Notes: a model not told the origin generated them from the letters alone. A DNA stretch of 64,000 nucleotides from Bradyrhizobium sp. 1(2017) (GCF_011602485.2 NZ_CP050022.2:7522001-7586000); one strand, 5' to 3'. Shown: positions 17,336 through 25,645, counted from the stretch's first letter. A program made the numbers and translations.

Positions 17336-18694
17336 ATGATGAGCCAGGAGCAGAACGACCTGATCACCCGCACCGGGCCTAAGGACCCTTGCGGCAAGCT
17401 GATGCGGAGCTACTGGCAGCCGGCGGCGCTGGTCGATGAGTTGGAGGGTGCGCGACCGATCCGTCCCTTAAAACTGCTCGGCGAGAATCTGGTGCTGTTC
17501 CGCGACGAAGCCGGCCGCTACGGCCTGATCGATCGCCATTGCGCGCATCGCGGCGCCGACCTCGCCTTCGGGCGGCTCGAACATGGCGGCCTGCGCTGCG
17601 CCTTCCACGGCTGGCTGTTCGACGCCACCGGCCAGTGCATCGAGACGCCGGCCGAGCCGAAGGATTCCAAGCTCTGCCAGAACATCCGCCAGCGCTCCTA
17701 TCCCGTGGTCGAGAAGAGCGGCATCCTCTGGGCCTATCTCGGCGAGGGTGAGCCGCCCGCATTCCCGGAGCTTGACTGTTTCGTCGCGCCCGGCACGCAC
17801 ACCTTTGCGTTCAAGGGCCACATGGCCTGCAACTGGCTGCAGGCGCTGGAGGTCGGCATCGATCCCGCGCACGCTTCCTATCTGCACCGCTTCTTCGAGG
17901 ACGAGGACACGTCCACCGCCTACGGCAAGCAATTCCGCGGTGCCTCCGCCGGCTCCGACCTGCCGATGACGAAGATCCTGCGCGAATATGATCGCCCGAT
18001 CATCAATGTCGAGCACACCGAATATGGCCTCAGGCTGATCGCGCTGCGCGAGATCGACGAGGAGCGCACCCATGTGCGCGTCACCAACCAGCTCTTCCCG
18101 CACGGTTTCGTCATCCCGATGAGCACGGAGATGACGATCACGCAGTGGCACGTGCCGGTCGACGACGAGAACTGCTACTGGTACGCGATCTTCACCAGCT
18201 ATTCGAACCCGGTCGACAAGCAGAAGATGCGCGAGCAGCGCCTCGAGCTTTATGAGCTGCCTGACTACAAATCGCGCAAGAACCGCAGCAATGATTACGG
18301 TTTCGATCCGCACGAGCAGCAGACCGCGACCTATACCGGCATGGGCAATGACATCAACGTCCACGACCAGTGGGCGGTGGAATCGATGGGCGCGATCCAG
18401 GACCGCACCAAGGAGCATCTCGGTCAGAGCGACAAGGCGATCGTGCAGTATCGCCGTCTGCTCCGGCAGGAGATCGAGAAGGTCTCGGGCGGCAAGAAGC
18501 CGATGCTGCATCTCGACGAAGCCAACGCTCGCTCGATCCAGGGTCCGGCGACCATGGACGGCATCGGGCCGACCCGGGGCTGGGAGACCTACTGGATGGA
18601 GGTCGACGTCAAGCGCCGCCGCGGCGCGCCGTGGACCGCGCCGGTGCCGAAGGACATTGCCGACAACGTGCACCGGCTGACGGCGGCGGAGTAA
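17336..18694 (+). CDS. Rieske [2Fe-2S] aromatic ring-hydroxylating oxygenase, alpha subunit
   Basis: The 452-residue protein has a Rieske domain with Cys69-x-His71 and Cys88-x2-His91 and a catalytic domain with the mononuclear iron site Asp176-x2-His179-x4-His184. The size and single-subunit look resemble phthalate-dioxygenase-type oxygenases. It should hydroxylate or demethylate an aromatic acid or amine using electrons from a reductase that is not encoded nearby. ATG at 17336 follows AAGGA; a second ATG is adjacent. The frame is open far upstream but that part overlaps the regulator gene and is not coding. A repeat element and then a glutamine-synthetase-like gene follow. Confidence 0.92.
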   Translation: MMSQEQNDLITRTGPKDPCGKLMRSYWQPAALVDELEGARPIRPLKLLGENLVLFRDEAGRYGLIDRHCAHRGADLAFGRLEHGGLRCAFHGWLFDATGQCIETPAEPKDSKLCQNIRQRSYPVVEKSGILWAYLGEGEPPAFPELDCFVAPGTHTFAFKGHMACNWLQALEVGIDPAHASYLHRFFEDEDTSTAYGKQFRGASAGSDLPMTKILREYDRPIINVEHTEYGLRLIALREIDEERTHVRVTNQLFPHGFVIPMSTEMTITQWHVPVDDENCYWYAIFTSYSNPVDKQKMREQRLELYELPDYKSRKNRSNDYGFDPHEQQTATYTGMGNDINVHDQWAVESMGAIQDRTKEHLGQSDKAIVQYRRLLRQEIEKVSGGKKPMLHLDEANARSIQGPATMDGIGPTRGWETYWMEVDVKRRRGAPWTAPVPKDIADNVHRLTAAE

Positions 18695-18704
18695 ATTGAG
18701 GCAC

Positions 18705-18785
18705 CGTCGTTCCGGGGCGATGCGCTAGCATCGAACCCGGAAAACTCGAGCTTCCGGGTACTCGCTTCGCGAGTCCCGGAATGAC
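18705..18785. repeat. Palindromic intergenic repeat family D, copy 1
   Basis: This element reads CGTCGTTCCGGGGCG at one end and GTCCCGGAATGAC at the other, with an inner GCTAGCATCGAACCCGG segment. A related element is at 56921-57025. Its right end creates an ATG at 18781 in frame with the next gene, which is probably not used as a start. Confidence 0.75.
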
Positions 18786-18807
18786 AGAGCAGCAAGGAGC
18801 AGCCAAA

Positions 18808-20244
18808 GTGACTTTCGTCGCGCGTCATGCGCTGTGGTCGGACGAGCAGAAAGACGCGGCGGCGCGCATGCGCCGCATCGCCACCGAAAAGAACCTCGAG
18901 GTCATCCGCCTCGCCTTCCCCGACCAGCACGGCATCTTGCGCGGCAAGACCATCATCGCCTCGGAGGCGATTGCCGCGCTGGAGAGCGGGTGCTCCATCA
19001 CCACCACCATGCTCGCCAAGGACACCTCGCACCGCACGGTATTCCCGGTGTTCACCTCGGGCGGCGGCTTCGGCATGAAGGAAATGGAGGGCGCGGCCGA
19101 TGTGCTGATGGTCGCCGATCCCACGACGTTTCGCGTGCTGCCGTGGGCACCCACGACGGGCTGGGTGCTGTGCGATCTCTATTTCAGCGATGGCCGCCCG
19201 GTGCCCTTCGCCACGCGCGCGCTCTACAAGCGGGTGCTGGATGAGCTCGGCACGCGCGGCCATGATTTCGTCGCGGGCCTGGAAGTCGAATTCCACATCT
19301 TCAAGCTCGATGATCCACATATGCGGCCCGAGGACGCCGGTCAGCCCGGCACGCCGCCCTCCGTGAGCCTGCTCAGCCACGGCTATCAATATCTCACCGA
19401 GCAGCGCTTCGATCAGATGGAGCCGGTGCTGGAGATCTTGCGGCGCGATATCGTGGCGCTTGGACTGCCCTTGCGCTCGGTCGAGGTCGAGTTCGGGCCG
19501 AGCCAGTGCGAGTTCACCTTCGCGCCCAAGAAGGGGCTCGAGCCCGCCGACAACATGGTGCTGTTCCGCTCTGCCGTGAAGCAGATCGCGCGACGGCACG
19601 GCTATCACGCCACCTTCATGTGCCGACCCAAATTGCCGAACGTGTTCGCAAGCGGCTGGCACCTGCACCAGTCGATCGTGTCGCGCGCGAGCGGCGACAA
19701 TCTGTTCATGGCGAAAGACGGCGGCGAGCCGCTCAGCGCATTTGGCAAGGCCTACCTTGCCGGCCTGCTCGATCACGCCCGCGCGTCGGCCGTGTTCACC
19801 ACGCCGACCATCAACGGCTACAAGCGCTACCGGTCCTATTCGCTGGCACCGGACCGCGCCATCTGGGGCCGCGACAATCGCGGCGTGATGATCCGCGTGC
19901 TCGGCGCGGCCAATGATGCCGCCACGCGTCTGGAGAACCGCATCGGCGAGCCCGCTGCCAATCCCTATCTCTACATGGCTTCCCAGATCCTCTCGGGCCT
20001 CGACGGCGTCGATCGCAAGCTCGATCCAGGCCCGTCCGCCGACACGCCCTACGAGACCAAGGCGCCGCTGTTGCCGAGGTCACTGCGCGATGCGGTCAGC
20101 GCGCTGAAGGACGATCCGTTTTTCCGCGAGAAGTTCGGGCCTGAATTCATCGATTATTACACCCACATCAAGAACGCGGAGATCGACCGCTTCCTGTCCG
20201 AGGTGACCGACTGGGAGCACCGCGAATATTTCGAGGTGTTCTGA
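18808..20244 (+). CDS. Glutamine synthetase family protein (probable gamma-glutamyl ligase)
   Basis: The 478-residue protein is a type I glutamine synthetase homologue. It shows the N-terminal beta-grasp part, an EVEFHIF metal-binding strand, an SGWHLHQS nucleotide and metal motif, and a late NGYKRYRSYSLAP substrate loop. Divergence from GlnA suggests a relative that joins glutamate to an amine, as in PuuA, IpuC or the aniline enzyme AtdA1. The GTG at 18808 was chosen because AAGGAG lies eight bases before it; an upstream ATG belongs to the repeat element. Position after the Rieske oxygenase gene suggests one pathway. The amine substrate is unknown. Confidence 0.88.
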   Translation: MTFVARHALWSDEQKDAAARMRRIATEKNLEVIRLAFPDQHGILRGKTIIASEAIAALESGCSITTTMLAKDTSHRTVFPVFTSGGGFGMKEMEGAADVLMVADPTTFRVLPWAPTTGWVLCDLYFSDGRPVPFATRALYKRVLDELGTRGHDFVAGLEVEFHIFKLDDPHMRPEDAGQPGTPPSVSLLSHGYQYLTEQRFDQMEPVLEILRRDIVALGLPLRSVEVEFGPSQCEFTFAPKKGLEPADNMVLFRSAVKQIARRHGYHATFMCRPKLPNVFASGWHLHQSIVSRASGDNLFMAKDGGEPLSAFGKAYLAGLLDHARASAVFTTPTINGYKRYRSYSLAPDRAIWGRDNRGVMIRVLGAANDAATRLENRIGEPAANPYLYMASQILSGLDGVDRKLDPGPSADTPYETKAPLLPRSLRDAVSALKDDPFFREKFGPEFIDYYTHIKNAEIDRFLSEVTDWEHREYFEVF

Positions 20245-20253
20245 TGGCGATAC

Positions 20254-20273
20254 GCCTCACGCGGGCGTGAGGC
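20254..20273 (+). terminator. Hairpin after the glutamine-synthetase-like gene
   Basis: GCCTCACG and CGTGAGGC form a perfect eight-base-pair stem around CGGG, ten bases after the stop codon. There is no T tract, so intrinsic termination is uncertain; it may mark the 3' end of the transcript. Confidence 0.55.
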
Positions 20274-20401
20274 GACTTCGTCCGGCCTGTTCCGACGACA
20301 TCACCGCAGGCGTCGACGAAGCCTTTTTCCCCTCGCCGCGAAAACGGCCGGAAAGACGCGGGGTCTAGCCTGCCCTCCATGATCAACAGAGGAGTTCGAT
20401 C

Positions 20402-20488
20402 ATGTGGGGTCGATTGTTCAGCCTGATCTATCGCCTGTCCTGCCGGACAACCCTGATCGAAATCGGTGCCCATCGGCTGGCGCGTTAG
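20402..20488 (+). CDS. Possible 28-residue peptide
   Basis: A short frame starts at ATG 20402, seven bases after a GAGGAG ribosome site, and codes for 28 residues, basic and moderately hydrophobic with one Cys. Such small arginine-rich peptides with good ribosome sites occur in rhizobia, but nothing recognises this one. The ribosome site is the main support. Confidence 0.35.
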   Translation: MWGRLFSLIYRLSCRTTLIEIGAHRLAR

Positions 20489-20529
20489 CGGCTTGTGGGT
20501 GAGATTAGGTAAGACGGATTGACCGGTTA

Positions 20530-20892
20530 ATGGGCATGGCCATGCGCAAACTGATCCTGATCGCCGCTCTGTCGCTGGTCGCAAGCCAGGCGTATGCCGG
20601 TGGCTCGCGCAGTCTCAGCCTTGCGGCGAGCACCTCGAATCAACAGCCAAGCGAGCAGCCGGCCGCACCAGCGGCTGGCACGCCGCAAGCGATGCAGTCG
20701 CCGGCAGCGGCACAGCCTGCGACCAATCAGACGGCAACGGCGACTGCGCCGAACACGCCTAAGACGACCGCGACGACAACGACAGCCGCATCAGAGGCTC
20801 CGACCCAGGCCACCGCCAAGCCGAAGCGACGCGCGCCGTCCGTCGAGTCTCGCGTGGTCCGCGAGTTGCACCGCCACGGGATCTATTGGTGA
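20530..20892 (+). CDS. Small secreted Pro/Ala/Thr-rich protein
   Basis: The product of up to 120 residues has a signal peptide (basic MRKL, hydrophobic core, cleavage after SQAYA) followed by a low-complexity region rich in alanine, proline, threonine and glutamine, and a short basic C-terminus ending RHGIYW. It is probably periplasmic and natively unfolded. Three in-frame ATGs (20530, 20536, 20542) compete; the last one gives the best signal peptide. No function is known. Confidence 0.7.
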   Translation: MGMAMRKLILIAALSLVASQAYAGGSRSLSLAASTSNQQPSEQPAAPAAGTPQAMQSPAAAQPATNQTATATAPNTPKTTATTTTAASEAPTQATAKPKRRAPSVESRVVRELHRHGIYW

Positions 20893-20926
20893 ACGCGGCT
20901 GCGCGTGGTCAAAGACAACGGACGCG

Positions 20927-21640
20927 TCAGATTCCCAGATATTTGTGCTGGAGATCCGGCTCCGCCATCAGCTCGTCGGAGGTGCCACTCCACACCGTCT
21001 TGCCGCGCTCGATGATGTAGTGGCGATCGCAGATGCGGGCGAGGTGGTCGACGTTCTTGTCGACGACCAGGATCGACTGGCCCCGGCTCTTGAGCAGCGA
21101 CAGGCAATTCCAGATCTCTTCGCGGATCAGGGGCGCGAGGCCTTCGGTCGCTTCGTCAAGAATGAGAAGCTTCGGGTTGGTCATCAGCGCACGGCCGATG
21201 GCGAGCATCTGCTGCTCGCCGCCGGAGAGCTGGTTGCCCATATTGGCGGCGCGCTCGGCGAGACGCGGAAACAGCACGTAGATCGCGGCCAGCGTCCAGG
21301 GATTGGGACTGCCGAAACGATCAGCGGCGGCCGCGACCAGGTTTTCGCGCACGGTGAGGTTCGGGAATATCTGGCGTCCCTCAGGCACGAGACCGACGCC
21401 GAGCTTTGCGATTCTGTAGGACGGCAGCTGCCGCACCTCGGCGCCGGCAAAGCGGATCGCGCCTGCCCGCGCCGGCGTCAGGCCCATGATGGAACGGATG
21501 GTCGTGGTCTTGCCCATGCCGTTGCGGCCCATCAGGGAGACCATCTCGCCCGGCTTGATCGCCAGCGACAGGCCGAACAGCACCTGGGACAGGCCGTAGC
21601 AGGTTTCGATGCCGTCGACGTCGAGCAGCGTGTCAGCCAT
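20927..21640 (-). CDS. livF: Branched-chain/aromatic-acid ABC transporter ATPase LivF
   Basis: This 237-residue ATPase has Walker A GRNGMGKTT, signature LSGGEQQM and a Walker B ending LILDEATEGL. It is the second ATPase of a HAAT (liv) transporter and the last gene of the run livH-livM-livG-livF. Its start overlaps the livG stop by eight bases, so it is translationally coupled. The presumed BoxR operator in front of livH suggests that the transporter imports benzoate or a related aromatic acid, not branched-chain amino acids; this is inference. Confidence 0.92.
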   Translation of the reverse strand: MADTLLDVDGIETCYGLSQVLFGLSLAIKPGEMVSLMGRNGMGKTTTIRSIMGLTPARAGAIRFAGAEVRQLPSYRIAKLGVGLVPEGRQIFPNLTVRENLVAAAADRFGSPNPWTLAAIYVLFPRLAERAANMGNQLSGGEQQMLAIGRALMTNPKLLILDEATEGLAPLIREEIWNCLSLLKSRGQSILVVDKNVDHLARICDRHYIIERGKTVWSGTSDELMAEPDLQHKYLGI

Positions 21641-22400
21641 GATGCGTCACCACATGCTGATCGCCGAGATAAGCGCGCTTGACGTCTTCGTTCGCCCGGA
21701 TCGCCGCCGGATCGCCGGAGGCGATGACACGGCCATAGACCAGCACCGAGATGCGGTCGGCGAGTGCGAATACCGCCGGCATGTCGTGCTCGACCAGCAC
21801 GATCGACACTTCTTTCCGCAGCTCCTGGAGCAGCTTCACCATGCGCTGGGATTCGGTGACCCCCAGGCCGGCCATCGGCTCGTCGAGCAGCAACAGCTTC
21901 GGCTTGCTCGCGAGCGCGACCGCAAGCTCGATCTGGCGCCGCTCGCCATGGCTGAGCCTGGACACCACGACGTCGGCGCGATGCGACAGGCCGACGCGAT
22001 CGAGCGCGGCATGGGCGGCATCGCGCAGGCCCTTCTCCTTGCGCGCATCGGCGAAGAAGCGGAACGAAGTACCGGCATGCGCTTGCGCCGCCAGCGCGAC
22101 GTTGTCAGCGGCGGTGAAATCGAGCAGCAGCGAGGTGATCTGGAACGAACGGGCCAGGCCCAGCGCGCAACGGCGATAGGCCGGCAAATAGGTGATGTCG
22201 CGCCCGGCCAGCGAGACGCTGCCCGAATGCGGTTCGAGATGCCCGGTGAGCTGGCTGATCAGCGTCGTCTTGCCGGCGCCGTTCGGGCCGATGATGGCGT
22301 GCAGCTCGCCGCTGGCGACGTCGAGCGAGACGTTGTCGGTCGCGATGATGCCACCGAAGCGGCGCACCAGCTTTTCGACGCGGAGCAAGGGTTCAGCCAC
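21633..22400 (-). CDS. livG: Branched-chain/aromatic-acid ABC transporter ATPase LivG
   Basis: The 255-residue ATPase carries Walker A GPNGAGKTT, a signature reading LSHGERRQ where LSGGE is usual, and Walker B LLLLDEPMAGLG, all typical of LivG in HAAT transporters. It overlaps livM upstream and livF downstream by eight bases each. With LivF it forms the ATPase pair that drives uptake through LivH and LivM. No substrate-binding protein gene lies in this operon. Confidence 0.92.
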   Translation of the reverse strand: MAEPLLRVEKLVRRFGGIIATDNVSLDVASGELHAIIGPNGAGKTTLISQLTGHLEPHSGSVSLAGRDITYLPAYRRCALGLARSFQITSLLLDFTAADNVALAAQAHAGTSFRFFADARKEKGLRDAAHAALDRVGLSHRADVVVSRLSHGERRQIELAVALASKPKLLLLDEPMAGLGVTESQRMVKLLQELRKEVSIVLVEHDMPAVFALADRISVLVYGRVIASGDPAAIRANEDVKRAYLGDQHVVTHHG

Positions 22401-23337
22401 GGCCAGCCCTCCCGAGCGCGCCCATGATGCCGCCGCGGCCGAACAGGACGATGAGCAGCAACAGCGGGCCCATGATCAGCGCCCAATATTCGGTGATCTG
22501 CGACAACAGCTCTTCCAGCAGCAGGAACACCACCGCGCCCATGATCGGGCCGAACAGGGTGCCCATGCCGCCCAGGATCACCATCACCATGAGATCGCCG
22601 GAGCGGGTCCAGTACATCACGGCCGGACTGACGAAATCGGTGTTGTTGGCGAGCAGCGCGCCGGCAAGGCCGCACATCGTGCCTGATATGACGAAGCAGA
22701 CCAGCTGGTAGCGCTTGGCGGGGAAGCCGATCGCCTGCATGCGCTGCTCGTTGGAGCGCAGGCCCTGCACGACGAGGCCGAAGCGCGAATTGACGATGCG
22801 CCAGATCAGGAAGATGACGCCGAACAGGCAGGCGAGGCAGAGATAATAGAACTGCGTGCGGTTCGACAGATCGATCAATCCGGAGAAGTCGCTGCGCTTG
22901 TAGACGGTGAGACCGTCGTCGCCGCCGTATCGCGCCAGGCCCGATGCGACGTAATAGGCCATCTGGGCGAAGGCCAGCGTGATCATGATGAAATAGACGC
23001 CGCGCGTGCGCAAAGAGAGTGCGCCGATTACCAGCGCATAGAGAGCGGAGGCCGCCAGCGCGACCGGAAACTGGACGAAACCGGAACCTACGCCTTCCTG
23101 CGCGAGCATGCCGACCGCATAGCCGCCGATGCCGAGATAGGCGGCGTGGCCGAAGCTCATCATGCCGCCAAACCCCATGATGAGGTTGAGGCTCGCAGCC
23201 GCCAGCGCCAGGATGACGATGCGGGTGAACAGCGTCAGGATGAAGATGTTGCCGGTCAGGTGCGAATAGAGCGGCAGCAGCGCGAGGCCCGCCAGCATCA
23301 GGGCCGTGACGGCCTTGCTCACAGTGAAAGCCTTCAT
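22393..23337 (-). CDS. livM: Branched-chain/aromatic-acid ABC transporter permease LivM
   Basis: The 314-residue permease has about eight to ten hydrophobic helices and the LivM signature stretch around LNLIMGFGGMMSFGHAAYLGIG. The ATG at 23337 overlaps the livH stop in an ATGA arrangement, which fixes the start; the frame stays open upstream only by chance. It pairs with LivH in the membrane channel. The gene itself looks intact, unlike livH. Confidence 0.92.
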   Translation of the reverse strand: MKAFTVSKAVTALMLAGLALLPLYSHLTGNIFILTLFTRIVILALAAASLNLIMGFGGMMSFGHAAYLGIGGYAVGMLAQEGVGSGFVQFPVALAASALYALVIGALSLRTRGVYFIMITLAFAQMAYYVASGLARYGGDDGLTVYKRSDFSGLIDLSNRTQFYYLCLACLFGVIFLIWRIVNSRFGLVVQGLRSNEQRMQAIGFPAKRYQLVCFVISGTMCGLAGALLANNTDFVSPAVMYWTRSGDLMVMVILGGMGTLFGPIMGAVVFLLLEELLSQITEYWALIMGPLLLLIVLFGRGGIMGALGRAGRG

Positions 23338-24252
23338 CGGCGATTGGCCGGAAACAGCCCCTCCGGCCGCACCACCAGCACGATCGCCATGAGAAGATAG
23401 ATCAGCATGGACGACAGCGCAGGCGCAGCGGTGGAGGCGGCGGCGCCGCTCAGCACCTGCCGGAGCAGGTTCGGCAGGAAGGCGCGGCCGAGCGTATCGA
23501 TCATGCCGACGAAGATCGCGGCGAGGAACGCGCCGCGGATAGAGCCGATACCGCCGATCACGATAATGACGAAGGCAAGGATCAGGATGTTCTCGCCCAT
23601 GCCGATCTGCACCGTGAGGATCGGCGCCTGCATCAGGCCGGCAAGGCCGGCGAGCGCGGCCCCGAGGCCGAACACCAGCGTGTAGAGCAGCTTGATGTTG
23701 ATGCCGAGCGCCCCGATCATCTCGCGGTTGGACGCACCGGCCCGGATCAGCATGCCGATGCGGGTGCGCATGACGCCGAGATAGAGCAAGAGCGCGACCA
23801 GCAGCGCGACGGCGATGATGGCAAGGCGATAGGCGGGATAGTGGATGCCGGGCAGGATCGGCACCGGCACGGGTAAGCCAGGCCGGCAGCGGCAGCGCAA
23901 GGCCTGCCGGGCCCCAGATCAGACGTACGGCTTCATTGAAGAACAGGATCAGGCCGAAGGTCGCGAGCACGTGGTCGAGATGGTCGCGGCCGTAGAGATG
24001 CCGCAATGCCGACACCTCGAGCACGATGCCGAGCACAAGCGTCGCGCCAAGCGCCATCAGCGCACTGAGCAGGAAGCTGCCGGTCCACGCCGCGAAGGTC
24101 GCGGCGAAATAGGCGCCCATCATGTAGAGCGAGCCATGCGCGAGGTTGACGAGATCCATGATCCCGAACACCAGCGTCAGGCCGGCGGCGAGCAGGAACA
24201 GCAGCAGGCCGAACTGCAATCCGTTCAAGAATTGTTCGACGACGAGCAGCAT
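23334..24252 (-). pseudogene. livH: livH permease gene split by a frameshift
   Basis: The first part, from ATG 24252, encodes the LivH N-terminus up to WGPAGLALPLPAW near 23880. From there the same frame turns into non-family sequence, while the next frame continues with a normal LivH C-terminal half, from PVPILPGIHYPAYR to the stop at 23334. The whole span is 919 bases, one more than a multiple of three, so one surplus base near 23877 (or two lost) explains it. Corrected, the protein would have about 305 residues. This is either a real null mutation in an otherwise intact operon or a sequencing error. Confidence 0.8.
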
Positions 24253-24393
24253 CAAGACTCTTTCAGGCGCACGTAGAGTCGCGCCGATGTTCGAACACGG
24301 TCGCCATCAGTGAAAGAGCTCCCCCTGCCTGTTCAAGGCGGAAAAATGGGTAATGGCAGTATCGTTCCGAGGCAAGAGCGATTCTGCGCCAAA

Positions 24394-24421
24394 CATGCAC
24401 TTTGTTGCATGCCGTTGCATG
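24394..24421 (-). promoter_or_regulatory. Triple TGCA operator before the liv operon (BoxR-type)
   Basis: Three TGCA units at 24396, 24406 and 24416 are each separated by six bases. The first two form a perfect inverted repeat, CATGCA and TGCATG around CTTTGT. The same CTTTGT spacer occurs in the site at 7798-7815 before boxC. The site lies about 145 bases before the livH start. It matches the BzdR/BoxR operator TGCA-N6-TGCA, so regulation by BoxR is likely. Confidence 0.75.
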
Positions 24422-24585
24422 AGATAACGGCATTGCAAGAAAACTGCCGCGCAGCATGGGGCAACCTGCCGCACCCGAGAGACCGCGTAAGAGGCCGCCC
24501 AAGAGAATACCCAAAAGAACACCCTCCCTCCGGCCGGCTGCCGAGGGGAGGGTGCGATCGAACGTCATCGAACGTGAGCGTCTAG

Positions 24586-24684
24586 AACATGATCCGGAAG
24601 GCGTGCAGCGGTTTTCCGAGAAAGATCATGCTCAAACAATAATCTGAAGCGCGAGGACGATGAGTCCTAACCTCATCGCGCTCT
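24586..24684. repeat. Rhizobiales-type intergenic repeat
   Basis: The stretch contains AACATGATCCGGAA, a GGTTTTCCGAGAAAGATCAT block and a terminal hairpin formed by AGCGCGA...GATGAG and CTCATCGCGCT. Similar elements are very frequent between genes in Bradyrhizobium, as far as I recall. The element forms the 3' end of the small gene that stops at 24683. The rest of the 24256-24682 gap holds the liv promoter and operator. Confidence 0.7.
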
Positions 24685-24898
24685 AGTGCGTCATCTGCCG
24701 GGCAAGGTCGTCGGGTTCGCCGAGCACGCTGTTGGCCGTCGAGGCCTCCAGGGCGGCCATCCGGAACAGGTAGGCCAGCGTTGCCAACCCGGAATCGTCC
24801 GCCATCTGCGCCAGCTCGAGCGCCATGTCGGACATGTAGCCGAGATTCTCGTCCTTGGTCTGCGCCATGATCTGGCTGTCCCGCATCATGTTCGACAT
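24683..24898 (-). CDS. 71-residue protein downstream of the AHL synthase
   Basis: This small acidic, methionine-rich protein has an amphipathic helical look around YMSDMALELAQMADDSGLATLAYLFRMAALEA. Its ATG comes one base after the AHL synthase stop codon, so the two are co-transcribed. No family is recognised. Its stop codon falls at the edge of a repeat element. A role as a partner or modulator in quorum sensing is only suggested by position. Confidence 0.65.
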   Translation of the reverse strand: MSNMMRDSQIMAQTKDENLGYMSDMALELAQMADDSGLATLAYLFRMAALEASTANSVLGEPDDLARQMTH

Positions 24899-24899
24899 C

Positions 24900-25559
24900 T
24901 CAGACGCTCTTTCGTTGTGCGGCGGCAAGGCCGCCGCGGTTGGCACGGGCAATGCAATCGATCCGCGGACCATCGTGCTGGAGGACGCTCGTCGTTCCGA
25001 TCCGGTCACACACGACATCGAGCGACTCCTGGCGGACCTCGATCGTCGCCGCCATGGTCCAGGAATTTTCCACCAGCGCTGGCAATCCCAGCGGCGTGAC
25101 GGCGAATCCGATGTCGTGGAAGCGCGGCAACCACCAGGTCTCCATGACGAGGCAGAGACGCTCGATGCCCTGATCGAGACAGAACTCCTGCGCAGCCGCC
25201 ATCAATTGCAGATTGAACGCGCCGTCGCGGCGCTCGCGCGAGACGAAGAAGCGCGACCACTCCCAGGCTAGCGGGTCCGAAGGGCATCCGCGCACCGCCG
25301 CGAGATGCGGGAACACCTCGCTCATCATCGTCGGCCTGGTGGTCGGATACAGGCGGAAGCCGCCGAGCACCCGGCGGTCGTCGAGAGCCAGCAGATAGAT
25401 CGCGTCCTCATTGTCGTAGCCATCGATCTCGCGGCCATCGGGCTTGCGCAGCGCCTCCCATTTCCGCTCCTCGACGAAAATCTCGTGACGAACCCGAAAA
25501 TGCTGTTCGAGGACGTCCTCGTACAGGTGCCGATTGGCGGCAGAAATCACATGAATCAT
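24900..25559 (-). CDS. bjaI: LuxI-type acyl-homoserine-lactone synthase, BjaI/BraI-like
   Basis: The 219-residue enzyme has all the invariant LuxI residues: Arg24, Phe28, Trp34, Asp46, Asp49, Arg69, Glu100 and Arg103. Its sequence resembles the Bradyrhizobium branch (BjaI, BraI, RpaI), whose members use CoA thioesters such as isovaleryl-CoA, cinnamoyl-CoA or p-coumaroyl-CoA and not acyl-ACP. The symbol is given by resemblance. Start 25559 follows a GGGGGAG ribosome site. A LuxR gene is directly upstream in the same direction, with a lux-box-like palindrome between them. The exact acyl group cannot be read from sequence. Confidence 0.9.
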   Translation of the reverse strand: MIHVISAANRHLYEDVLEQHFRVRHEIFVEERKWEALRKPDGREIDGYDNEDAIYLLALDDRRVLGGFRLYPTTRPTMMSEVFPHLAAVRGCPSDPLAWEWSRFFVSRERRDGAFNLQLMAAAQEFCLDQGIERLCLVMETWWLPRFHDIGFAVTPLGLPALVENSWTMAATIEVRQESLDVVCDRIGTTSVLQHDGPRIDCIARANRGGLAAAQRKSV

Positions 25560-25614
25560 GAACTCCCCCCATGGTTCGAAATGAGGGGAGCCTCAGCGAA
25601 AAAGGCAAAATCGA

Positions 25615-25636
25615 CTATTGGGAAATTTCCCAGTAG
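25615..25636 (-). promoter_or_regulatory. lux-box-like palindrome before the AHL synthase gene
   Basis: Two 11-base arms, CTATTGGGAAA and TTTCCCAGTAG, abut and are complementary at ten of eleven positions. The site is 56 bases before the synthase start and 10 bases after the LuxR gene. Position and symmetry fit a LuxR operator that gives autoinduction. Confidence 0.7.
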
Positions 25637-25645
25637 GCGAAGATT

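Noticed and set aside
22393..24255. Single 620-residue liv protein
   Set aside because: It is an artefact: livH N-terminus, a stretch of out-of-frame Arg/His-rich sequence, then all of livM. The true livH C-terminus lies in another frame.
24586..24684. Possible non-coding RNA or riboswitch
   Set aside because: The folded appearance is explained by a common intergenic repeat; no recognised riboswitch core is seen.
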